A stretch of 39,428 nt of DNA from Clostridia bacterium (GTDB lineage Bacteria; Bacillota; Clostridia; Christensenellales; Aristaeellaceae), in contig JAFSCW010000107.1 in the NCBI GenBank assembly GCA_017436605.1, positions 1-39,428 of the forward strand, read 5' to 3'. This document shows positions 15,939-23,118 of the stretch, piece by piece (position 1 is the first letter of the stretch; each line of letters begins with the position of its first letter). The notes under the pieces were generated by a model. That model was not told where the DNA came from. It worked only from the letters and a program-made list of their open reading frames with translations, and searched no databases. Both the position numbers and the translations under genes were made by a program.

Positions 15939-16062
15939 TTTCATCGGTTTATTTTCGTTCTTTTTATTCGTCTTCCCCATACTTCCCATGGGTATAATGT
16001 GTTTATTCGTGCAAATACAGCAATTGCCCGATGAATATTTATCCGGCAAAAGCCCGATATCA

Positions 16063-16092
16063 TTTACAAGGCCATGCAAGCAATGCTATAAT
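16063..16092 (+). promoter_or_regulatory. Promoter of the divergent isomerase gene
   Basis: TTTACA, an 18-bp spacer and a perfect TATAAT lie about 70-100 bp upstream of the isomerase start. The rest of the 350-bp divergent region (15809-16158) is AT-rich and contains a further TATAAT at 15993 without a good -35, and two direct copies of TTTATTCGT 39 bp apart. Confidence 0.7.
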
Positions 16093-16158
16093 ATGGTCAT
16101 CGATATGCGGGGACGTCCGACTGCATCCCCCGCTGCACACCCTGAAGGAGGTAACATC

Positions 16159-17073
16159 ATGAAGCTTGGTTTTGTCAGCGCCATTCTGGACGGCTGGACG
16201 TTTGAGGAAATGATCGACGTCGCCGCCGACATGGGCTATACCTGCGTGGAAGTCGCCTGCTGGCCCTGCGGCAAGGCGGAGCGCCGCTATGCCGGCGTGA
16301 GCCACATCAATGTCGACGAGCTGGACGAGGCGAAGATCGCCTATATTAAGGATTACTGCCAGAAAAAGGGCGTGGAAATCTCCTCCCTGGCCTTCTATCC
16401 CAACACGATGGACGGCAACCTCGAAAAGCGCGCCGCCGCCGTCGAGCATCTGAAGAAGGTCATCTGCGCCAGTGCGAAGCTGGGCGTGAACATGGTGACC
16501 ACGTTCATCGGCCGCGATCAGACCAAGACCGTCGAGGAAAACCTCGAGCTGGTCAAGGAAGTCTGGCCGCCGATCGTCGCCCTCGCCGAGGAAAAGGGCG
16601 TGAAAATCGCCATCGAAAACTGCCCGATGCTCTTCGGCCGCGATCAGTGGCCGGGCGGACAGAACCTGATGACCACGCCCGCCATCTGGCGCAAGGTCTT
16701 TGAGATCCTTCCGTCCGACAACCTGGGCATCAACTACGATCCGTCCCATTTCGTCTGGCAGATGATCGACTACATCCGCCCGCTCTATGAGTTCAAGGAC
16801 AAGATCTTCCACGTCCACTACAAGGACATAAAGCTCTATCCGGACAGGCTGAACGACGTGGGCATCATGGCCTATCCGCTCGATTTCATGAGCCCGAAGC
16901 TGCCGGGTCTGGGCGACGTCAACTGGAGCAAGTACGTCTCCGCGCTGACCGATATCGGCTACGACGGCTGCACCTGCGTGGAGGTCGAGGACCGCGCCTT
17001 TGAAGGCACGCGCGAAAAGGTGCTCGATTCCCTGCGCCTGTCCAAGCGCTATATGGAGCAGTTCGTCATCTGA
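16159..17073 (+). CDS. Sugar phosphate isomerase/epimerase, TIM barrel (divergent copy)
   Basis: This 304-residue protein of the xylose-isomerase-like TIM-barrel superfamily starts MKLGFVSAILDGWTFEEMID. Metal-binding positions appear in KIAIENCPM, INYDPSHFVWQ, FHVHYKDIK and CTCVEVED. The ATG has AAGGAGG eight bases upstream, and the long open stretch before it lies in the promoter. It is transcribed divergently from the six-gene transport and dehydrogenase operon and shares its control region, so it probably belongs to the same pathway. It is longer than, and only distantly similar to, the in-operon isomerase. The reaction is not known; epimerisation or isomerisation of a keto sugar is the family role. 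Confidence 0.87.
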   Translation: MKLGFVSAILDGWTFEEMIDVAADMGYTCVEVACWPCGKAERRYAGVSHINVDELDEAKIAYIKDYCQKKGVEISSLAFYPNTMDGNLEKRAAAVEHLKKVICASAKLGVNMVTTFIGRDQTKTVEENLELVKEVWPPIVALAEEKGVKIAIENCPMLFGRDQWPGGQNLMTTPAIWRKVFEILPSDNLGINYDPSHFVWQMIDYIRPLYEFKDKIFHVHYKDIKLYPDRLNDVGIMAYPLDFMSPKLPGLGDVNWSKYVSALTDIGYDGCTCVEVEDRAFEGTREKVLDSLRLSKRYMEQFVI

Positions 17074-17110
17074 GTTCCCGCGCCGGCCTTAGGCGCAGGA
17101 CATTCATCCC

Positions 17111-17165
17111 ATACAAAAAAGCGGTTCCTCTTCTCCCCTTTCCGGGGCGGAGGAACCGCTCTTTT
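17111..17165. terminator. Bidirectional terminator between isomerase and kdpE
   Basis: An 11-bp stem (AGCGGTTCCTC / GAGGAACCGCT) has A-rich sequence on the left (six A) and CTTTTAT on the right, so it can end both convergent transcripts. An inner CCCC/GGGG pairing extends it. Confidence 0.85.
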
Positions 17166-17197
17166 ATGTTTCATGACTGCCTCGTCCGCATCCGCGC

Positions 17198-17899
17198 TTA
17201 TCCGTCCACGCGCTGCATCCTGTAGCCGACGCCCACGTGCGTCTGGATGTACTGGGGCATATCCGGCGCGGCATGGAGCTTTTTGCGCAGCGTCGCCATA
17301 AACACACGCAAAGAGACCACGTCGTTTTCCCAGCTGCTTCCCCATACCTGCTGCGTGATGTACTTATGCGTCAGCACCTTGCCCACGTTTTGGGCCATCA
17401 GGCAGAGGATCTTGTATTCGATGGGCGTAAGGCGAAGCTCCTCCTCGCCCAGATACGCACAGCCGGCGGCATAGTCGATGCGCAGCTGACCGTTGACAAA
17501 CACCGAATCAGACGCGCCGCCCGCGTTCATGATCATAAGCCGCCTCTGCGTGACGCGCAGCCGCGCCAGCAGCTCGTTGACGGAAAAAGGCTTGGTCAGG
17601 TAATCATCCGCCCCCGCGTCAAGCGCATCGATCTTGTCCTCATCCTCGTTCCTCGCGCTGATGACGATGATCGGCACATTCGACCAGCTGCGCACACGCC
17701 GAATCACCTCGACGCCGTCCATATCCGGCAGACCCAGATCCAGCAGCACGATGTCCGGATTATGCGAGGCTGTCTCCATCACTGCCTCCTCGCCGCCGGA
17801 TACCGCAATATACCGGTAATCGTTTGCGCGGAGCGTCGTTGTGATCAGATTTCTCACGGGAGCATCGTCTTCAACCACCAGAACCCGATAAGTCTTCAT
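17198..17899 (-). CDS. kdpE: Response regulator of the OmpR family, KdpE-like
   Basis: This 233-residue two-component response regulator has a receiver domain (residues 1-115) with acidic pocket E10, D11, D12, phosphoacceptor D54 in IVLLDLGLPDMDG and the conserved Lys in YLTKPFS. The C-terminal winged helix-turn-helix (about residues 135-230) includes LTPIEYKILCLMAQNVGKVLTH. The pattern is closest to KdpE. It overlaps the kinase gene by 29 bp, so both are translated together. It is the last gene of a potassium-uptake cluster and probably controls the trkH promoter. No KdpFABC genes lie in the window. Confidence 0.9.
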   Translation of the reverse strand: MKTYRVLVVEDDAPVRNLITTTLRANDYRYIAVSGGEEAVMETASHNPDIVLLDLGLPDMDGVEVIRRVRSWSNVPIIVISARNEDEDKIDALDAGADDYLTKPFSVNELLARLRVTQRRLMIMNAGGASDSVFVNGQLRIDYAAGCAYLGEEELRLTPIEYKILCLMAQNVGKVLTHKYITQQVWGSSWENDVVSLRVFMATLRKKLHAAPDMPQYIQTHVGVGYRMQRVDG

Positions 17900-19832
17900 C
17901 GAATGTAACCTCCTTCAGCGGAATCGCAAAGGTAAACACCGCGCCGTGCGGCTTCCTTCTGCCTGCGCGGATCCATCCCCCGTGCGCCTGGACGATCGCC
18001 CGGCACAGATACAGCCCGAGCCCCAGGCTGCGCCGGTTGTCCGCAATCCTGCTTTTGTTTGCGCCGCTGTAGAATTTATCGAAAATCCTTTCCGTCTCTT
18101 CCGGCGCGATTCCCGGCCCGTCATCCGCAATCTCGACGACGGCCATGGCGTCCTCTCTGCGCATGACCACCTCGATGACCGCGCCCTCCGGCGTATACTT
18201 GACGGCATTGTCCACGATGTTGACGACGACCTGCGTCAAAAGCCGCGCATCCGCATGCACCAGAAGGTATTCATCCCCCGCAGAATACGCGATCGTCCGC
18301 GCGCCGGGCCGGATATGGCGCAGCGCCTCCTCGACGATATCGCTGAGCAGCTCCGTGGACTGGCGCAGGTCGATCTGGCCGTTTTCAAACCGCGTCGAAT
18401 ACAGCAGATTCTCGACCAGATTATACAGCCACATCGCGTCGTTGTAGATGTCCTCGCTGAGCCTTCGGCGCGTCTCCTGATCAAAGCTCTCGCCGCTGCT
18501 CATCAGGCTGCTTGCGTTGCCCGCGATGGTCGTCAGCGGCGTCCTCAGGTCATGGGAGATCGTGCGCAGGAGATTGGCGCGAAGCTGCTCGTTCTTCGCC
18601 AGAACGGCCGCCATTTCTTTCTCCCGCGCGTTCTTCTCGTTTTCCAGCGCCAGCGCGCCCTCGCCGAGAATGGACAGCAGAATGCCATTTTCGGAAGCGT
18701 CCAGCGGGCTGTCCTTCGCCTCAATGCCGACTGCGCCGTATACGCGTTCGCCGACGCGCAGCGCAAGATACATATACGCCGCCTCCGGCATGATCTCCGT
18801 TGTCGCGCCCGCGCGATGGTTATGCGTATATGCCCATTGCGCCGCTTCGCGCTCCATCTGCCCGTCGCAGGGGATCTGCGCGCCGTGGCCATAGGTCAGC
18901 GGCTCTGCCAGAACGCCGTTTTCCGCCGGATAAATGACAATCGTCCTGTTGAGCAGCTTGCCGATCTGACCGGCGAGCGCGCGCAGGATCTCCTCCCTGC
19001 CCTGCGCAACGGACAAAAGCTTGTCCGTATCAAACAGAATTCTCGTTCTATGTGCATTGCGCGCCGCCTGCCCCGCCTGCTGCTTATAGCGGCCGGCAAA
19101 CGTACCGGTGATCATCGCCGTCAGGAACATGGTGATGAACGTCACCGGATAACCCGTTCCATACGCCGCAAACGAAAAGCGCGGCTCCGTAAACAGGTAA
19201 TTGAACGCAAAGACGCTGACCACAGAGGCGATCAGGCTGAACACCAGCCGGGACGTAATCACGGAAATCAGCATGACCGCCAGGATGTAGACCATGATGA
19301 TGTTCGTGTCGGTAAAGCCCATGTTGTCAAACAGCACGCCCAGAACCGTCGCAGCCAGCAGGCTGCCGATGCTGCGCAGGACGTCTGTGACGATGCCTGC
19401 CGCATCCCGGTCCTCCGCCCGTTTGGGGCGATAGCGCGCAGAGAACTGCCCGTCCGGAATGATATGAATATCAACGCTCGGCGCATATGCGATCAGCTGA
19501 TCGGTCAGCGACGGGCGGGGGAGAATGCGCCTGCGCGAGGCGGCGCTCTGCCCCAGGACAATCGTCGTCACGCCGGACAGCCTGGCATACTCCGCAATCT
19601 GAAACGGAATATCCTCCCCGGCGATCGTCTCAACCTGCGCGCCAAGCTGCTCTGCCAGCCGCGTATTCTCGTTCAGCCGCTGCTTATCCGCGGCCGAGGC
19701 GACGGCAAAATCCGGCGTTTCAATATACAGCGCCGTAAACCGCGCTCCAAACCCCTGCGCCATACGCGCCGCCGCTGCAATGATCCGGGCGTTGGACGGC
19801 GCAGAAGACAAACAAGCCAGCACATGCTGCAT
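17871..19832 (-). CDS. kdpD: KdpD-like sensor histidine kinase lacking the N-terminal KdpD domain
   Basis: This 653-residue protein is shorter than full-length KdpD (about 890). It starts directly at the universal-stress-protein-like domain (residues ~1-125, with FTALYIETP) and lacks the ~210-residue nucleotide-binding KdpD domain. Next come four closely packed membrane helices (DUF4118, around 150-260), a GAF-like region, HisKA with phosphoacceptor about H427 in ISHDLRTPL, and an HATPase domain with NIVDNAVKYTPEG, DDGPGI and LGLGLYL. It would sense potassium, turgor or c-di-AMP and phosphorylate the KdpE-like partner. The ATG is chosen because GGAGG is eight bases upstream; an in-frame GTG six codons earlier has no ribosome site. 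Short KdpD forms of this kind are known next to Trk/Ktr genes. Confidence 0.88.
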   Translation of the reverse strand: MQHVLACLSSAPSNARIIAAAARMAQGFGARFTALYIETPDFAVASAADKQRLNENTRLAEQLGAQVETIAGEDIPFQIAEYARLSGVTTIVLGQSAASRRRILPRPSLTDQLIAYAPSVDIHIIPDGQFSARYRPKRAEDRDAAGIVTDVLRSIGSLLAATVLGVLFDNMGFTDTNIIMVYILAVMLISVITSRLVFSLIASVVSVFAFNYLFTEPRFSFAAYGTGYPVTFITMFLTAMITGTFAGRYKQQAGQAARNAHRTRILFDTDKLLSVAQGREEILRALAGQIGKLLNRTIVIYPAENGVLAEPLTYGHGAQIPCDGQMEREAAQWAYTHNHRAGATTEIMPEAAYMYLALRVGERVYGAVGIEAKDSPLDASENGILLSILGEGALALENEKNAREKEMAAVLAKNEQLRANLLRTISHDLRTPLTTIAGNASSLMSSGESFDQETRRRLSEDIYNDAMWLYNLVENLLYSTRFENGQIDLRQSTELLSDIVEEALRHIRPGARTIAYSAGDEYLLVHADARLLTQVVVNIVDNAVKYTPEGAVIEVVMRREDAMAVVEIADDGPGIAPEETERIFDKFYSGANKSRIADNRRSLGLGLYLCRAIVQAHGGWIRAGRRKPHGAVFTFAIPLKEVTFDEDLSGSGG

Positions 19833-19879
19833 CTTCTCGACCTCCTCCACCCGATTGTACCACGAAACGCCGCCGTCCG

Positions 19880-20038
19880 CTAGTCGTCCCGTTCTCCTTC
19901 ATCCGTCAGGATTCTCGAACTGCGCAGTTTCCCCTTTCTCTTTCTGGTTTCCGTCAGCCGGATATCCAGCCGTCTGACAAAACAATACCCCAGGCTCAGC
20001 AGAATCACGAATACCGTTACCAGAATCAACGTTTTCAT
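19880..20038 (-). CDS. Small single-helix membrane protein in the potassium cluster (unknown)
   Basis: This 52-residue reading frame lies between trkA and kdpD. The first ~20 residues are one hydrophobic helix (KTLILVTVFVILLSLGYCF), followed by a strongly basic stretch (RRLDIRLTETRKRKGK) and an acidic end (LTDEGERDD). By the positive-inside rule the C-terminal tail is cytoplasmic. GGGGAG lies eight bases before the ATG, spacing to both neighbours is short (69 and 47 bp), and orientation agrees with the operon, so I take it as real. It does not match KdpF, which is shorter and lacks the charged tail. I do not recognise it. It could be an accessory subunit or a regulator of the transporter or the kinase. 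Confidence 0.7.
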   Translation of the reverse strand: MKTLILVTVFVILLSLGYCFVRRLDIRLTETRKRKGKLRSSRILTDEGERDD

Positions 20039-20107
20039 CTTCGCATCTCCCCGTCCTTTTGTTTGCCGGCCAATCGCCTGTTTGCCTCTGCGCGTCCCTA
20101 TGCCGCG

Positions 20108-20755
20108 TCAGATCCTGAAGCACTTCTGAATCGCCTTCTCCGCGCCCAGCACGAGAATCGAATACTCCTTCCTGAGCACGGTATCCGGCGTCACGAACAC
20201 ATTCAGCTTTCCGTTGCTGCGCACGCCCAGCACATTGATGCCGTATCTGCGGCGGATATCGAGCTGAATCACCGTTCTGCCGTCCCATTCCGGCGGTACG
20301 GTCAATTCCACGATGGCGCTCTCTTCATCCAGCTCGACATACTCCAGAATGTGCTCCGACGTGCAGCGGATCGCCGTCCAGCTCGCCAGCTGCTTTTCCG
20401 GATAAACCACCTCGTCCGCGCCGTTGCGCAGCAGGAACTTCTCCTGAATACCCTGGGACGCCCGCGCGATCACCTTTTTCGCGCCGGCTTCCTTGAGCAG
20501 CCAGACCGTCTCCAGCGAACTCTGGAAATCATCTCCGATCGCCACGATGCACGCGTCGTAATTCCGCACGCCCAAAGACGCAAGGAAGTCCTCGTTCGTG
20601 CTGTCTCCAATCTGTGCGTTGGTGACATAGGGCAGTATTTCGCTGACCCTCTCCTCGCTGGAATCCACCGCCATCACCTCGTGGCCCAGCTCGCCAAGCT
20701 TCATGGCGATGTGCTTTCCGAATCGTCCCAGGCCAATCAGCAGCACTGTTTTCAT
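20108..20755 (-). CDS. trkA: Potassium uptake regulatory subunit, TrkA/KtrA
   Basis: This 215-residue cytosolic RCK protein gates the TrkH/KtrB channel. The RCK_N Rossmann domain starts KTVLLIGLGRFGKHIAMKL (GxGxxG at residues 8-13), with the acidic ribose-binding residue in VMAVDSSEERV. The RCK_C domain follows from about residue 135. It has one RCK pair, as in KtrA, rather than the duplicated TrkA of enterobacteria. It starts 22 bp after the trkH stop. Known ligands of the family are NAD(H)/ATP/ADP at RCK_N and, in several Gram-positive proteins, c-di-AMP at RCK_C. Confidence 0.93.
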   Translation of the reverse strand: MKTVLLIGLGRFGKHIAMKLGELGHEVMAVDSSEERVSEILPYVTNAQIGDSTNEDFLASLGVRNYDACIVAIGDDFQSSLETVWLLKEAGAKKVIARASQGIQEKFLLRNGADEVVYPEKQLASWTAIRCTSEHILEYVELDEESAIVELTVPPEWDGRTVIQLDIRRRYGINVLGVRSNGKLNVFVTPDTVLRKEYSILVLGAEKAIQKCFRI

Positions 20756-20777
20756 GGTTTTCTCCTCGCTTTCCCGC

Positions 20778-22106
20778 TTATCCTACTGTCAGGCGTTCCT
20801 TCGGCAGCCTCGAAGCCGCAGGATTCCTGCCGGGCAGCGCCGCAAAGATCAGCGTGAGCCCGCCGACACGCCCGAAATACATAAGAAAAATCAGAATCAA
20901 TCTGGACACGGCGCCCAGCCCGGGCGTAACGCCCAGCGTCAGACCGACGGTGCCGATCGCAGAGGCCGTTTCAAACAGCGCAACCATCATCGAAATCCCT
21001 TCAAGCCTGCTGATCACCATGCCGCCGATAAGAAAGAGCGTCATATACATCGTCAGGATCGTGAAGGCGCTGCGCACCGTATCGTCTTCAATCCGCCTGC
21101 CAAAGAACTGCGTATGCTGTCTGCGCGCGAACACCGCCGCCGCCGTGGACACCGCAACGGCCAGCGTCGTCGTCTTCATGCCGCCCGCCGTAGACCCCGG
21201 CGAGCCGCCCACCAGCATCAGGAGAATCATCACAAACTGTCCGGCTTCGCTCATCTGCGTCAGGTCGGCGGTGTTGAAGCCCGCTGTTCTGGTCGTCACC
21301 GACTGGAACAGAGACGACCATATCCGCTCTCCCTGCGGCATATCCGCGAATTCGAAGAAGTACAGATACACGGCCGGCAGCGCAATCAGCGCCAGCGTCG
21401 TCAGCAGGATGACCTTGCTCTGCATCCGGTATCTGTGCACATGCAGCCGGTTTCTGCGGATATCATCCCATGTCATGAAGCCGAGTCCGCCCGATACGAT
21501 CAGGAACATGATCACCAGATTGACCGGCGCATGGGCGCTGTAGTGCGTCAGCGACGCGTATTGGGCCTTCACGCCCATCAGGTCAAAGCCCGCATTGCAG
21601 AATGCGGAGACCGAATGAAACACGCTGTACCACAGCCCCTGCAGCACGCCGAACTCCCTGCAGAATACCGGCGCCAGAAGCGCTGCGCCCGCCATTTCAA
21701 GGGCAAACGTCCAGCAGAGAATGAATCCCGTGATTCGGACAATGCCGCCGACCTGCGGCGCGGAGATCGACTCCTGCATGGTGCTCCTCTGACGCAGGCC
21801 AATCGTCCTGCCCGAGGCGGCTGCAATCGCCACCGCGACCGTCACCACGCCCATACCGCCGATCTGAATCAGCGCAAGCAGAATCGCCTGCCCCGCAGCG
21901 GACCAATAGGACGCCGTATCCTGAACGACAAGCCCCGTCACGCAGACGGCGGACGTCGCCGTAAAGAGCGCGTCGTCAAACGCGGCGCCCATGCCGTCCT
22001 TCGTGGAAAACGGCATCAGCAGCAGCAGGCTGCCCAGCAGAATCAGCGCTGCAAAGCCGAGAATGATGATCTGCGCTGAAGACAGCTTTTTCCATAACAT
22101 GCTCAT
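20778..22106 (-). CDS. trkH: Potassium channel-like uptake subunit, TrkH/KtrB
   Basis: This 442-residue membrane protein has the fourfold M1-P-M2 design of the SKT superfamily. The four selectivity-filter loops are seen as CVTGLVVQD, FCNAGFDLM, TRTAGFNTAD and IGTVGLTLG, each with the conserved central Gly. The length matches KtrB/TrkG. It imports K+ (often Na+-dependent) and works with the RCK subunit encoded just downstream. GGAGG lies ten bases before the ATG. It is the first gene of the operon and has its own promoter with a perfect inverted repeat. Confidence 0.93.
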   Translation of the reverse strand: MSMLWKKLSSAQIIILGFAALILLGSLLLLMPFSTKDGMGAAFDDALFTATSAVCVTGLVVQDTASYWSAAGQAILLALIQIGGMGVVTVAVAIAAASGRTIGLRQRSTMQESISAPQVGGIVRITGFILCWTFALEMAGAALLAPVFCREFGVLQGLWYSVFHSVSAFCNAGFDLMGVKAQYASLTHYSAHAPVNLVIMFLIVSGGLGFMTWDDIRRNRLHVHRYRMQSKVILLTTLALIALPAVYLYFFEFADMPQGERIWSSLFQSVTTRTAGFNTADLTQMSEAGQFVMILLMLVGGSPGSTAGGMKTTTLAVAVSTAAAVFARRQHTQFFGRRIEDDTVRSAFTILTMYMTLFLIGGMVISRLEGISMMVALFETASAIGTVGLTLGVTPGLGAVSRLILIFLMYFGRVGGLTLIFAALPGRNPAASRLPKERLTVG

Positions 22107-22138
22107 CCGCGCTGCGCCTCCTCCGTGTTGATGCTTTT

Positions 22139-22167
22139 ATTATGCCATTTTGCTCATAAAATGTGCA
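22139..22167 (-). promoter_or_regulatory. Promoter of the trkH-trkA-kdpDE operon
   Basis: On the minus strand, TGCACA (4 of 6 consensus) and CATAAT (5 of 6) are separated by exactly 17 bp, roughly 35-60 bp upstream of trkH. Confidence 0.6.
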
Positions 22168-22173
22168 TGAGCA
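22151..22173. promoter_or_regulatory. Perfect inverted repeat in the trkH promoter (candidate KdpE site)
   Basis: TGCTCAT and ATGAGCA are perfect 7-bp inverted arms 9 bp apart, covering the -35 and part of the spacer of the trkH promoter. Its place fits a regulator that controls this operon; the operon's own KdpE is the obvious candidate, but that is inference. Confidence 0.5.
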
Positions 22174-22235
22174 TTCCCGCCTTCGGATTAAGATTGTATG
22201 ATCAATGCGGCGGCTGTGCGGTTTCCCGCGAGCAT

Positions 22236-22273
22236 AAAAAAACCTCCCGCCGGCGCAGGGCCAGTCAGGGAGG
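22236..22273 (-). terminator. Terminator after the phosphoribosyltransferase-like gene
   Basis: CCTCCC and GGGAGG pair around a GC-rich loop and are followed on the minus strand by seven T. It separates this gene from the trkH promoter. Confidence 0.85.
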
Positions 22274-22316
22274 CGGTATTGCGGTTGGTCGTCCGGATGA
22301 TCCGGCGCAGACATCA

Positions 22317-22955
22317 TCAGAAGCTGGAAATGCCGTGGCTGTTGACCAGCGCGTCGAGCTTCACACCGGCCTTGCACAGCGGACATTCACGGGAGGAATA
22401 GCTCGCATAGCCATCCAGATCGTTCTTGTTGTAGATGCTCACGACCGGGAAGCCTTCGCAGGTTTCCACGCAGGCGAAGATCGAGCAGATGCCCACCGGC
22501 TTGCCGCCATAATAGCGGATCGCCTCTACGGCAGCCTGCACGGTATAGCCCGTCGCAACCGACGCGGCCAGCACCAGAACATGCTTGCCTACGATCATCG
22601 GCGCGGTATTGTCGCGGAAGATCAGCTGGCTGCCGGAGGTATGCTCCGGCGTGGCGACGTAGATCGTCCGGTGCGCGTTCATGTTCATATATCCGGCGCG
22701 GGTCAGCTCGCTGGCCATGCATGCGCCGATCACTTCCGTGCCGTCCAGGCAGAGGATGGTATCGATGATGGTCGAGGTGCTGAACTTCCTGCAAAGCTCC
22801 GCCGCCGCCTCGCGCGCCTCGGAAAGGCGATGCTTGGTCATCGTCATATCGATGTAGTAATTCAGGTGGCTGTGGCTGGTGGCAAAGTGTCCCGTTGCCA
22901 GGCGAAGCGGCACATTGCCCGTTTTGCGCGGATACTGGATAAGCTTAATGGCCAT
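22317..22955 (-). CDS. Orotate phosphoribosyltransferase-like protein with degenerate PRPP loop
   Basis: This 212-residue protein resembles type I phosphoribosyltransferases of the PyrE group: an N-terminal LRLATGHFATSHSHLNYYID segment, then ILCLDGTEVIGACMA, then the PRPP-loop region reading VLVLAASVATGYTVQAAV. In active enzymes that loop has two acidic residues (VDDxxTTG); here they are Ala-Ala. The C-terminus has a CPLCKAG pair of cysteines, seen in some PyrE proteins. The ATG is chosen because AGGAG lies about nine bases upstream; a GTG three codons earlier is too close to it. It stands alone between its own promoter and terminator. It could be an alternative PRTase, a regulator, or a catalytically dead paralogue. 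Confidence 0.7.
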   Translation of the reverse strand: MAIKLIQYPRKTGNVPLRLATGHFATSHSHLNYYIDMTMTKHRLSEAREAAAELCRKFSTSTIIDTILCLDGTEVIGACMASELTRAGYMNMNAHRTIYVATPEHTSGSQLIFRDNTAPMIVGKHVLVLAASVATGYTVQAAVEAIRYYGGKPVGICSIFACVETCEGFPVVSIYNKNDLDGYASYSSRECPLCKAGVKLDALVNSHGISSF

Positions 22956-23009
22956 CGCGTTCACTCCTGTCTGCTGCCGCCAAGACGGCTATAAATTTCT
23001 CTATATATA

Positions 23010-23038
23010 ATTATGCCGGTTTTTGTGCCCCCTGTCAA
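23010..23038 (-). promoter_or_regulatory. Promoter of the phosphoribosyltransferase-like gene
   Basis: On the minus strand, a perfect TTGACA and CATAAT are separated by 17 bp, about 55-80 bp upstream of the start. I see no other structure in the rest of the gap to the GH3 gene. Confidence 0.8.
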
Positions 23039-23118
23039 GAGTTTCTATCTTGTTTTTCAGCATTTTTCATAGCGCACAGCGCAAATCCTGCATCAGCTCT
23101 CCCGCTGCGCGTCAACCA

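Noticed and set aside
19854..19859. A TACAAT box (minus strand, TGGTACAAT) just upstream of kdpD as a separate promoter
   Set aside because: It would start transcription inside the kdpD ribosome site and has no -35, so kdpD is more likely expressed from the trkH promoter.
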